Assembly (NCBI GenBank): GCA_030836365.1 | Contig: JAURQB010000216.1 | Coordinates: forward strand, 1-13,596 | Reading direction: 5' to 3' | DNA from: Bdellovibrionota bacterium | GTDB lineage: Bacteria; Bdellovibrionota; Bacteriovoracia; Bacteriovoracales; Bacteriovoracaceae | DNA: 13,596 nucleotides | In this document: piece after piece, positions 1-5,872 of the stretch | Numbering within the stretch: the stretch's first letter is position 1 | How the letters are laid out: each line of letters begins with the position of its first letter | The notes under the pieces: model-generated | The model's input: only the letters and a program-made list of their open reading frames with translations | What the model was told of the DNA's origin: nothing | Databases searched by the model: none | Position numbers and translations under genes: made by a program

Positions 1-499
1 AGATACAAGTGTCTCAGCGCAACTTGGCCTCTCTGCCGATTACAAAGCCGGAGATGTATGGAGTAGAACTTCACTTGTTGCAGACAGTTTTATGGACGCA
101 CTTAACCCTGTGATGAATGATCGTGGAATAGAATCAGGTGTTTCAACGATGGCCTTAAATCATGATTCTTACTTTCAGATGAATAAAGATGTGAATGCAA
201 AACTTGGCTTAGGGCTAACTTTATATTCTCTTGGAACTGGAAATTATGGAACATATCACAGCGCTGCTCAGCTCTCTCATTTAGGCCTAGGCACGAGTCT
301 TGACCTGAGAACAGAGGGACGATTGACAGAGGATACTCCATTTTGGCTACCGCAAGCAGAGCACAAAGGCAGTGTTAGATTAAATCAACATCTAATTGAT
401 GGACGGTTTAATGTTGGTCTAGAAGGACAAAAATCTTTTGAAGTTGATGGTTCTTACTACTTAGGCTTAAGCGTAGGTGGAACAATTGGAGAAAAATAA
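1..499 (+). CDS. C-terminal part of a probable outer-membrane beta-barrel protein (5' end outside window)
   Basis: The reading frame is open from base 2 to the TAA at 497-499, giving about 165 residues with no start inside that must be used. The internal ATG at 92 is therefore probably not the true start. The visible sequence is a run of short strands in which polar and hydrophobic residues alternate, separated by Gly/Asn/Asp-rich turns (for example GLGLTLYSLGTG, RFNVGLEGQKSF and YYLGLSVGGTIG). This is the look of a transmembrane beta-barrel or an extended secreted beta domain. The last residues are ...GTIGEK, so the terminal aromatic residue typical of Bam substrates is missing. I do not recognise the family; the C-terminal barrel of a larger exporter or TPR-porin is possible. 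The gene converges on the photolyase gene with a single base between the two stop codons. Confidence 0.5.
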   Translation, partial: DTSVSAQLGLSADYKAGDVWSRTSLVADSFMDALNPVMNDRGIESGVSTMALNHDSYFQMNKDVNAKLGLGLTLYSLGTGNYGTYHSAAQLSHLGLGTSLDLRTEGRLTEDTPFWLPQAEHKGSVRLNQHLIDGRFNVGLEGQKSFEVDGSYYLGLSVGGTIGEK

Positions 500-500
500 C

Positions 501-1940
501 TTAAACTCTTTTGCTTCTTGAGTGTTTTTTTAAAATATCAATGGACCTATTTCTTGACTGGGGCGATTGTTTAATCGCCCACAGTTTTTCTCTGGCAAAT
601 TTCTGTCGTTGTTCAAAGTCGACAATTCTTTTTGGGTAGTCTTTTCCATAAACAAAGTCATTCATCCCTTCTTCAAGTGGAGTCATTTGCCATGGCCGGT
701 GAATAAACTCTGTTGATAAGTTGGCAAGTTCAGGAACCCAGGTTTTAATGAAAGTAGCGTCCTTATCTTTTTCAAGGGATTGCTTAATCGGATTGTAAAT
801 TCGAATTGTGTGCACGCCTGTCGTTGCTGCCTGCATTTGAAATTGTGGATAATGAATTCCTGGCTCGTAGTCGAGAAACATTTTTGCTAAGTGATCAGCA
901 CCTGGTTTCCACGGTTGCCATAGGATATGAGTGAGAAAACTAACAACTGTAGAGCGTAATCTAAAGTTAAGGTAACCTGTTTCCTTTACACATCTCATGG
1001 CCGCATCAATTAGAGGGTAGCCTGTTTGTCCATCTCGCCACGCTTTAAATAACTTACGGTCAGATTTTTTTCTAATGTGATCAAAGCTCGCATTCATATT
1101 TTGATATTGGATGCTTGTGTCCATTTCAAATTTTTGAATGAAGTGACAGTGCCATTTAAGTCTGGCCATATATTGATCAATTGATTTTTTATTCGATTTA
1201 TTTTTGCGCTCGATCTCACAGGCTTGATAAATTTGTTTAAGAGAAATATTTCCGTAACTTATGTGAGCTGATAAAAACGAGCAGTAGTATCTACTTTTTT
1301 CTGGGTAAGAAAGACTTCCCCAATACTCATCAACTTTCTCTGCGAGAAAGGTTTTGAGTAAATTGTGAGCTTTTGATTCCCCTCCTGGAATCATATGATG
1401 ATTGGAGTTAAAAATTTGCTCTAAAATATGATCAGGGATCTTAAAGTCTCCTGTATTTAAGCTTTTAAATATGTATGTTTCAGGAGATTGGTAAAGCGGA
1501 GATTTAATTTTTTTGATCCACATGGCGTCCCAGTGGTTGCGATTTTTTATGCCTCTTATAACTGCGTTATTTTGAAATTCTTGCCAGGTTATTTTATTTT
1601 TTTTCGTCCATTTCTTTATTTCATTATCAACTCGCCACGAGTCCTCAGTTCCCGATTCTTGGTGGCTTAAAAGGTTAAATTCTCCAATTTGTTGTTTAAT
1701 CGAATCAAAAACATCAAGTGGGTCACCATAGAAAGTATTAACGACGAGCCCTTGATTTCTAAGATCGTTTAGGGATTGAAAAATAAACGTCCAGTGTCGT
1801 ATATCAACGTCAGGCCAGGATAATTGCGCCGGGTTAAAAATATAAATGACATAAGGGGAAGCATTATTTGCAACCGATTTTGAAAGTGCTTCATTATCAC
1901 TAATCCTAAGATCTCGCTTAAGCCATACAACGTTATTCAT
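501..1940 (-). CDS. Cryptochrome/photolyase family protein (probable DNA photolyase)
   Basis: This 479-residue protein has the full two-domain layout of the family. The N-terminal alpha/beta antenna-binding domain starts with WLKRDLRISDNEAL (residues 6-19). The C-terminal helical FAD domain contains GQTGYPLIDAAMR (304-316), HILWQPW (338-344) and RIYNPIKQS (380-388). Class I photolyases use FAD and light to reverse UV pyrimidine dimers in the cytoplasm. By my manual alignment to E. coli PhrB, two of the three electron-transfer tryptophans are present (W301, W344). The segment that normally reads NNGGWQW is GIHYPQFQMQ here, so the third Trp and the flavin-proximal Asn are changed. NFRLR replaces the usual HNRLR. 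These features fit a divergent clade widespread in marine bacteria, and dimer repair is inferred rather than certain. The start is supported by GGAG at 1946-1949, five bases upstream. Confidence 0.9.
   Translation of the reverse strand: MNNVVWLKRDLRISDNEALSKSVANNASPYVIYIFNPAQLSWPDVDIRHWTFIFQSLNDLRNQGLVVNTFYGDPLDVFDSIKQQIGEFNLLSHQESGTEDSWRVDNEIKKWTKKNKITWQEFQNNAVIRGIKNRNHWDAMWIKKIKSPLYQSPETYIFKSLNTGDFKIPDHILEQIFNSNHHMIPGGESKAHNLLKTFLAEKVDEYWGSLSYPEKSRYYCSFLSAHISYGNISLKQIYQACEIERKNKSNKKSIDQYMARLKWHCHFIQKFEMDTSIQYQNMNASFDHIRKKSDRKLFKAWRDGQTGYPLIDAAMRCVKETGYLNFRLRSTVVSFLTHILWQPWKPGADHLAKMFLDYEPGIHYPQFQMQAATTGVHTIRIYNPIKQSLEKDKDATFIKTWVPELANLSTEFIHRPWQMTPLEEGMNDFVYGKDYPKRIVDFEQRQKFAREKLWAIKQSPQSRNRSIDILKKHSRSKRV
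561..580 (+). terminator. Possible rho-independent terminator for the upstream + gene, embedded in the photolyase 3' end
   Basis: There is a perfect 8-bp inverted repeat: GGGCGATT at 561-568, loop GTTT, AATCGCCC at 573-580. It is followed on the + strand by ACAGTTTTTC. It lies 62 bases after the stop of the beta-barrel gene and inside photolyase codons 454-460. The T tract starts four bases after the stem, so this is not ideal. No other terminator-like structure is visible for the + gene, because the convergent genes leave no intergenic space. Confidence 0.35.
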
Positions 1941-2021
1941 TAAAACTCCAATTGTAGGAGCTTAATCTAAAAATGAATGAAGCGCGAAGAGAAAATGCGC
2001 GACAAATGCTCTACAAAAGAG

Positions 2022-2354
2022 TTAGCCGATAAAAAACAACGTCGTGCAGATGGCACAAAGAATGGTTGAGGGAATCATCTTATGAATAGGGTTTTTGACT
2101 CGTAAATGTGTTCCCATCGCGGCCAGCATTAATAGGGCAACAGCTGCAGCACCAGCCTTCGCAAGTTCAGGTGAGGAGAAGTTGATCAGGTAAACAGAGA
2201 TTAGTTTAATAATGCCAACAAGGTCACGTAGCCAGTTAGGGAGTTCGTATTGTTCGAATTCTTTGATGATATTGTCGTACCTGATTACCCAGACGAAAAA
2301 AACAGATATCATCACGACAACCTTAATGAGTTCTAAAAAGTTTTCTTGGTTCAT
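2022..2354 (-). CDS. DoxX-like small integral membrane protein
   Basis: This 110-residue protein has four predicted membrane helices (about residues 8-24, 41-56, 64-82 and 91-108). It has a DoxX-like signature: EFEQYELPNWLRDLVGIIKL after helix 1, then LMLAAMGTHLRV and a conserved Pro before the last helix. DoxX-family proteins are linked to membrane redox and oxidative-stress functions, but this subgroup has no defined reaction. An in-frame start exists at 2453, but it would run through the neighbouring divergent gene. The ATG at 2354 is chosen because AAGGGGG (2361-2367) lies six bases upstream. The protein is clearly paralogous to the one at 2437-2778 on the opposite strand. The photolyase gene follows on the same strand after 81 bases. 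Confidence 0.75.
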   Translation of the reverse strand: MNQENFLELIKVVVMISVFFVWVIRYDNIIKEFEQYELPNWLRDLVGIIKLISVYLINFSSPELAKAGAAAVALLMLAAMGTHLRVKNPIHKMIPSTILCAICTTLFFIG

Positions 2355-2424
2355 CACCAACCCCCTTAGGCCAGACAAAGGCCGTCTTAAGTAGAAGTTA
2401 ATACCAGCTCTTGTGAAGCGTGTG

Positions 2425-2430
2425 TATAAT
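2425..2430 (+). promoter_or_regulatory. TATAAT -10 element placed six bases before an ATG (possible leaderless promoter)
   Basis: A perfect TATAAT at 2425-2430 is followed by six bases (TGTATC) and the ATG at 2437. Transcription would be expected to begin at or next to the A of the ATG. No Shine-Dalgarno sequence is visible. I see no good -35 element 16-18 bases upstream, so the call rests on the -10 match and the spacing. Confidence 0.45.
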
Positions 2431-2436
2431 TGTATC

Positions 2437-2778
2437 ATGATTATACTCATCATTTTATCTTCTTTTGCGTTTATATTTTACGGCGTTATGGTTTTGTCTA
2501 CCGATCACATGGTAGAGGAGTTTGAGCGTTACGGGCTTGGCCCGTTTAGAACTCTCACTGGTTTGCTCGAGTTACTTGGAGGACTTGGGTCTTTGATAGG
2601 AATTTTATTTCCGATTCTTTTGACTCTCTCATCTTTGGGCTTAAGCGTTCTTATGCTGCTTGGAATGGGGGTGAGAATCAAAGTAAGAGATCCATGGTAT
2701 GAAATTATTCCCGCATTTTTATTAATGTTAGTGAATGCTTATATTTTTAACTTTTCCATTTTAGGTTCAGTCTTTTGA
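2437..2778 (+). CDS. DoxX-like small integral membrane protein, paralogue of the adjacent gene
   Basis: This 113-residue protein has four predicted membrane helices. It starts MIILIILSSFAFIFYGVMVL, then EFERYGLGPFRTLTGLLEL, LMLLGMGVRIKV and a final hydrophobic segment. These landmarks match the divergent neighbour one for one (EFEQYELPNWLRDLVG; LMLAAMGTHLRV; the PIHKMIPS versus PWYEIIPA loop), so the two are paralogues. The ATG at 2437 is preferred because the hydrophobic helix begins there; an in-frame GTG at 2413 would add KRVYNCI-type residues. Neither start has a Shine-Dalgarno sequence, and the ATG sits six bases after TATAAT. The last 12 bases overlap the end of the convergent Cry-DASH-like gene. 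The biochemical role is unknown; DoxX relatives act in membrane redox. Confidence 0.7.
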   Translation: MIILIILSSFAFIFYGVMVLSTDHMVEEFERYGLGPFRTLTGLLELLGGLGSLIGILFPILLTLSSLGLSVLMLLGMGVRIKVRDPWYEIIPAFLLMLVNAYIFNFSILGSVF

Positions 2779-3789
2779 CCATTTTTTTTCATAGCTCCTG
2801 TTTGGATCATACATGGCCATTTGTTTTTCCAGATTAAAATACCTCTTTCCCCTTGGGTCAACTCCAACGCCTGCAAGGTACATCCAATTTCCGTAATTTG
2901 AGTAAACATCATAATCAATTAAATTTTCTTCAAATAATAGAGCGCCACTTCGCCAAGCTAAATTCAGATCATTGACCCAGATGCTGGCAAAAATTTGTCG
3001 CACGCGATTGGACAAGATTCCCGTTTGCTCCAGCTCATTTAATGCGGCCCTAAAGAACCTTGGTGATTCAAGTTGATGTAAGTCCTTAAACGTGTATTTA
3101 GGAAATGATGAGAAGTTTTTTTCTGCTCGTAATCCGTTCTCACTAAAGTAGAGATTTCCATGTTTTTGATAGTGCCAGTAAAAAAATTCTCTCCAGAGAA
3201 GCTCAAATATTATCCAGTAGGTGGATTTGTTCTCACCAAATTCTTGCTCATATTTTTTGACGTAATTATATAAATAACGGACATCGAGAGCACCACAGGA
3301 TAAAAATGGAGATAGTTGGGTTGAGTAATTACTTCCAACTAATCCATTTCTTGTTTCAAAGTAACTTGAAGCCAGTTGGTGCTGTTCAAAAAAATAGGAA
3401 AGTCGATTAATGATGGCAGGATCAGTTGGTGTAATCGTTTCTTCATAAAAGTCAGGTAAAAACTTTTCAGCCTTTTTTCTAAAAGATGAAAATCCCTCAG
3501 GGACGTTGAATTGTAGATCATTAAGCAACCGGTTTTGATGAGGGAGTATGCGATCTTTTGCTAATTTTTTTTCTTCACTTGAATTCCACGCCAAAAAATC
3601 AGACGGAACTGGGGAGTCATAATCACTCATCTCAATTTTGGGAAAAAGAGTCTTTAAGTGCAGAAAGCGAGCGGTAAGAAAGTCTTTTTGAGCCTTCGAA
3701 GATATCTTTGGGGAAAAATAGACCCTGTCATAATCATCAATGATTTTTGGGAGGTAGCAGAGGTTGTTATGAATAGTTAAAGATTTCAT
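2767..3789 (-). CDS. Short cryptochrome DASH-like FAD-binding protein with reduced antenna domain
   Basis: This 340-residue protein has FAD-domain signatures of cryptochrome DASH: YFETRNGLVGSNYSTQLSPF (about 142-161), STYWIIFELLWREFF (189-203), SNRVRQ and a NYGNW...GVGVDPRGKRYFN segment near the C-terminus. Cry-DASH proteins repair dimers in single-stranded DNA or act as blue-light sensors, usually with about 430-500 residues. Here the first strand carrying the WFRNDLR-type motif is absent. The protein begins at the equivalent of the RLHDN segment (LTIHNNL), and the second half of the alpha/beta domain is very short. The GKTGYP..DA.MR loop and its Trp are replaced, while the other two tryptophans of the electron chain (LAWRSG, NYGNW) remain. 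An in-frame TAG lies directly before the ATG, so no N-terminal extension in this frame was missed. The C-terminus ends soon after the FAD site. The fold assignment is secure; activity is uncertain. Confidence 0.8.
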   Translation of the reverse strand: MKSLTIHNNLCYLPKIIDDYDRVYFSPKISSKAQKDFLTARFLHLKTLFPKIEMSDYDSPVPSDFLAWNSSEEKKLAKDRILPHQNRLLNDLQFNVPEGFSSFRKKAEKFLPDFYEETITPTDPAIINRLSYFFEQHQLASSYFETRNGLVGSNYSTQLSPFLSCGALDVRYLYNYVKKYEQEFGENKSTYWIIFELLWREFFYWHYQKHGNLYFSENGLRAEKNFSSFPKYTFKDLHQLESPRFFRAALNELEQTGILSNRVRQIFASIWVNDLNLAWRSGALLFEENLIDYDVYSNYGNWMYLAGVGVDPRGKRYFNLEKQMAMYDPNRSYEKKWSKD

Positions 3790-3795
3790 CTACCT

Positions 3796-3801
3796 ATCAT
3801 A
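3796..3801 (-). promoter_or_regulatory. TATGAT -10-like element six bases before the Cry-DASH-like start
   Basis: On the minus strand TATGAT (one mismatch to TATAAT) is followed by AGGTAG and then the ATG at 3789-3787. This is the same six-base spacing seen at two other genes here. AGG within the six bases could also serve as a weak Shine-Dalgarno, so leaderless initiation is only one reading. The -35 region is unconvincing. Confidence 0.3.
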
Positions 3802-3894
3802 GCAACAGAGAGAGATTAATGAAATTTTTACATTGGCCAATTACTGGACATCTTCTGCGTGTTAATTACTAAAAGAAAACAAGGCAGGTCTGCA

Positions 3895-4653
3895 ATGCTT
3901 AAATCTTTGGCCATTTTAATTTTAATCTTTTCTAACACAATCTTTGCGAACAGCTTACTAACTGATCAGCAAGCTCTCGAGCTCGGGATGACGGAAATAA
4001 AAACGATGAAAAAAAGTACTGCTTCAGAAGTGAAAGAGCTGGAGGGTCATGATCTTTACAATGACGAAGTAAACTCCTCTTTGGCCAAAGTCGTTGTGAT
4101 TGTAAATGAATCAGATCGAACAGAGGAAAACCCTGAAGGCCAGACAGCGAAATTATATCATCTTGGTAAATTGGTTAACACTTTTAACGTTTCAACAGGT
4201 TCGAGAAAAACGAAGATAACTACTAGCGGTAGAAAGTATATTGCTATTACCTCCGAAGGTTTTTGGCGTCCTAAAAAAGCTTATAAAGATTATTATTCCT
4301 ACACATTTTTTGGAGCAACAATGCCTTATGCTGTTTTTTATAATGGTGGAATTGCTCTTCATGGAACGACGTCAATTGATAAGCTCGGAACGCGTGACTC
4401 TGGTGGATGCGTGAGGTTTCATCCTGATGATATAAAAATTATCAACGAATTAATGCGCGAATCTGGTGACGGTAGTGAGCGAATGACAAAAGAGCGATTA
4501 TGCCTTGAAAGCAATCCTTCAAGATGTATCACCAGAACGAAATATCTTGATCGAGAGAAATACAATAATGTTGACCGCTATACTGGACTTGAAAATGATC
4601 AAATCATCTGGAGTTATGACGCATTAATTGTCGTTAAAAAACCGGCCAACTAA
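3895..4653 (+). CDS. Exported L,D-transpeptidase (YkuD domain)
   Basis: This 252-residue protein has a signal peptide (MLKSLAILILIFSNTIFANS, cleavage near residue 18) and a YkuD catalytic domain from about residue 64 to the C-terminus. The catalytic signature is present: IALHG with His156, then SGGCVR with Cys172 and Arg174. The family forms 3-3 peptidoglycan cross-links or attaches proteins to the wall in the periplasm. An additional pair, Cys203 and Cys211, could form a disulfide. The ATG at 3895 is preferred over an in-frame GTG at 3859 because it begins the signal peptide and has AGG at 3886-3888. The gene is followed after 15 bases by a small exported CxxC protein, probably co-transcribed. 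Predatory Bdellovibrio uses several such enzymes on the prey wall; whether this one does is unknown. Confidence 0.9.
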   Translation: MLKSLAILILIFSNTIFANSLLTDQQALELGMTEIKTMKKSTASEVKELEGHDLYNDEVNSSLAKVVVIVNESDRTEENPEGQTAKLYHLGKLVNTFNVSTGSRKTKITTSGRKYIAITSEGFWRPKKAYKDYYSYTFFGATMPYAVFYNGGIALHGTTSIDKLGTRDSGGCVRFHPDDIKIINELMRESGDGSERMTKERLCLESNPSRCITRTKYLDREKYNNVDRYTGLENDQIIWSYDALIVVKKPAN

Positions 4654-4668
4654 AAAAGGAATACATAC

Positions 4669-5001
4669 ATGAAAAAAATCGTCTTATTAATCAGTGCTTT
4701 TACTATTTCTTCAGCATTTGCTGACCAATGCCAATTTGTCAGTAAGAGAGAGGCAAAAAAAGCGCTTAATCTTGTCCTTGAAAGTGAAAAGGTTCAACGT
4801 CTTTGTGAGCTTTGTGGAGAGGATGCACCAACAAGTGTGAGCGTTCAAAGCGTAGGAGTTGAAAAAACTGGCTTTGGAGAAACTTGGGAGCTCAAAGTTA
4901 ACGGGAAGTCTACTGATCTTGCTTACACTTATGTAAACGGCCATAACTTGGCGCAAATTGTGGGTTGTGAAGTATTTGGTGCTTCTAGCGTTTTAAAGTA
5001 A
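4669..5001 (+). CDS. Small exported protein with CxxC motif, unknown function
   Basis: This 110-residue protein begins with a clear signal peptide (MKKIVLLISAFTISSAFA, cleavage before Asp19), so the mature part of about 92 residues should be periplasmic or secreted. It contains four cysteines (21, 46, 49, 100), with 46-49 arranged as CELC and 21 and 100 near the two ends of the mature chain. Two disulfides are plausible. The rest alternates short strands (SVSVQSVGVEKT, WELKVNG, DLAYTYVN). It lacks the WCxxC context of a thioredoxin-type oxidoreductase, so I do not assign redox activity. AAGGA at 4656-4660 supports the start. It lies 15 bases after the L,D-transpeptidase gene, suggesting one transcript. 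I do not recognise the family. Confidence 0.75.
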   Translation: MKKIVLLISAFTISSAFADQCQFVSKREAKKALNLVLESEKVQRLCELCGEDAPTSVSVQSVGVEKTGFGETWELKVNGKSTDLAYTYVNGHNLAQIVGCEVFGASSVLK

Positions 5002-5051
5002 GAATCAACCTTTTAGTTGTCATTTTTTAATTAATCTCATAGAAGATTTGC

Positions 5052-5747
5052 ATGAAAACTATTGCAATTATTGACTGTGCGATCGATGAGCCTTCATTGG
5101 CGTGCTATAACCGTTTATTACAGCTAGGTTTTCCTGTCAGTTATCACTCAGCGTGTGACTTTGGGATGGGGACATTGCAAAACGTCGATAATTTCTATGG
5201 AGCCTTTATCTTTGGCTCTATCTCTAATGTCGAAGATGATGAGCCATGGCATCGAGAGTTAGCGTCTTGGGCCCTTTCTGCACTGAAAAATGACTTTCCT
5301 CTTCTTGGAATTTGCTTTGGCCATCAGTTGATGTGTCACTATCTCGGTGGACAAGTAGTCAAAAATAGTACGAGTAACCCAGAACAAAAAGGTAGTCGCC
5401 AGGTGACATTTAAAAATCAATTTGGTGATATTCCAGAAGGTGAGGTTTTAGAGTTTGTTGTTAGCCATAGTTACCGAGTGACTGATCTGCCAAACGATTT
5501 TGAGGAAGTCGCCGGCTCAATATTTCCTAATGATATCGTTCGGCATAAAACGCTGCCTTTTGTTGGCATTCAACCACATCCCGAAGCAAGTGATCATTTC
5601 ATTGATACCGAGTTTGAAGACGCACCTCTTAATAAAGAAAATGCTGAGCGAACAAAAATAGACGGTATTCAATTTATTATCAATTGGGTGAAAAGTTACT
5701 GTCTAAAAGACGCGGACAAATCATTTTCTGAATTAACGAATCGATAG
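5052..5747 (+). CDS. Class I glutamine amidotransferase-like protein
   Basis: This 231-residue stand-alone protein has the class I GATase fold. The nucleophile elbow is GICFGHQL with Cys88, and the rest of the triad is His176 and Glu178 in GIQPHPEAS. Such domains hydrolyse glutamine to release ammonia for a synthase. In free-standing relatives of the GMP-synthase amidotransferase type, the target may instead be a gamma-glutamyl compound. No synthase gene is adjacent, so the substrate cannot be named. It has no signal peptide and is presumably cytoplasmic. The start at 5052 is the first ATG of the conserved strand MKTIAIIDCA. Only a weak AGAAGA precedes it. The 50-base gap from the CxxC gene contains no strong terminator, so readthrough is possible. 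Confidence 0.85.
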   Translation: MKTIAIIDCAIDEPSLACYNRLLQLGFPVSYHSACDFGMGTLQNVDNFYGAFIFGSISNVEDDEPWHRELASWALSALKNDFPLLGICFGHQLMCHYLGGQVVKNSTSNPEQKGSRQVTFKNQFGDIPEGEVLEFVVSHSYRVTDLPNDFEEVAGSIFPNDIVRHKTLPFVGIQPHPEASDHFIDTEFEDAPLNKENAERTKIDGIQFIINWVKSYCLKDADKSFSELTNR

Positions 5748-5770
5748 ATTTCAATTCAAAGAATATTGCG

Positions 5771-5791
5771 ATGACAAAATTTTTTTGTCAT
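5771..5791. repeat. Perfect 9-bp palindrome after the amidotransferase gene
   Basis: ATGACAAAA (5771-5779) and TTTTGTCAT (5783-5791) are perfect inverted arms around TTT, 23 bases after the amidotransferase stop. Only two of the nine pairs are G:C and no T tract follows the structure, so it would be a weak intrinsic terminator. A protein-binding dyad is equally possible. Confidence 0.4.
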
Positions 5792-5808
5792 TAAGGGTTG
5801 TGCAAAGA

Positions 5809-5867
5809 GTTATCTTTAAATTTATGTTTATTTTAGAGACATGAGCTAAACATCTATTTAAGATAAC
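5809..5867. promoter_or_regulatory. Inverted repeat in the radD leader
   Basis: GTTATCTTTAAAT (5809-5821) is repeated in inverted form as ATTTAAGATAAC (5856-5867), differing only by one missing A, with 34 bases between. The second arm ends five bases before the radD ATG. The dyad could be two half-sites for a regulator or could fold in the leader RNA and mask the start region. No Shine-Dalgarno sequence is otherwise visible. Confidence 0.4.
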
Positions 5868-5872
5868 CGGCA

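Noticed and set aside
2355..2453. Longer start at 2453 for the minus-strand DoxX-like gene
   Set aside because: It would overlap the divergent gene and its -10 element and add 33 residues absent from the paralogue; the ATG at 2354 has a strong AAGGGGG.
3832..3841. Perfect palindrome ATTGGCCAAT upstream of the L,D-transpeptidase gene as an operator
   Set aside because: It is only 10 bases and contains TGGCCA, which is over-represented across the whole window, so it carries no specific evidence of an operator.
3790..3858. Missing N-terminus of the Cry-DASH-like gene as a frameshift or missed start
   Set aside because: An in-frame TAG lies immediately before the ATG, and translating the other frames upstream shows nothing like the WFRNDLR strand.
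5007..5028. CAAC...GTTG followed by T's as a terminator after the CxxC gene
   Set aside because: The stem is only four pairs and the T run is displaced; too weak to call.
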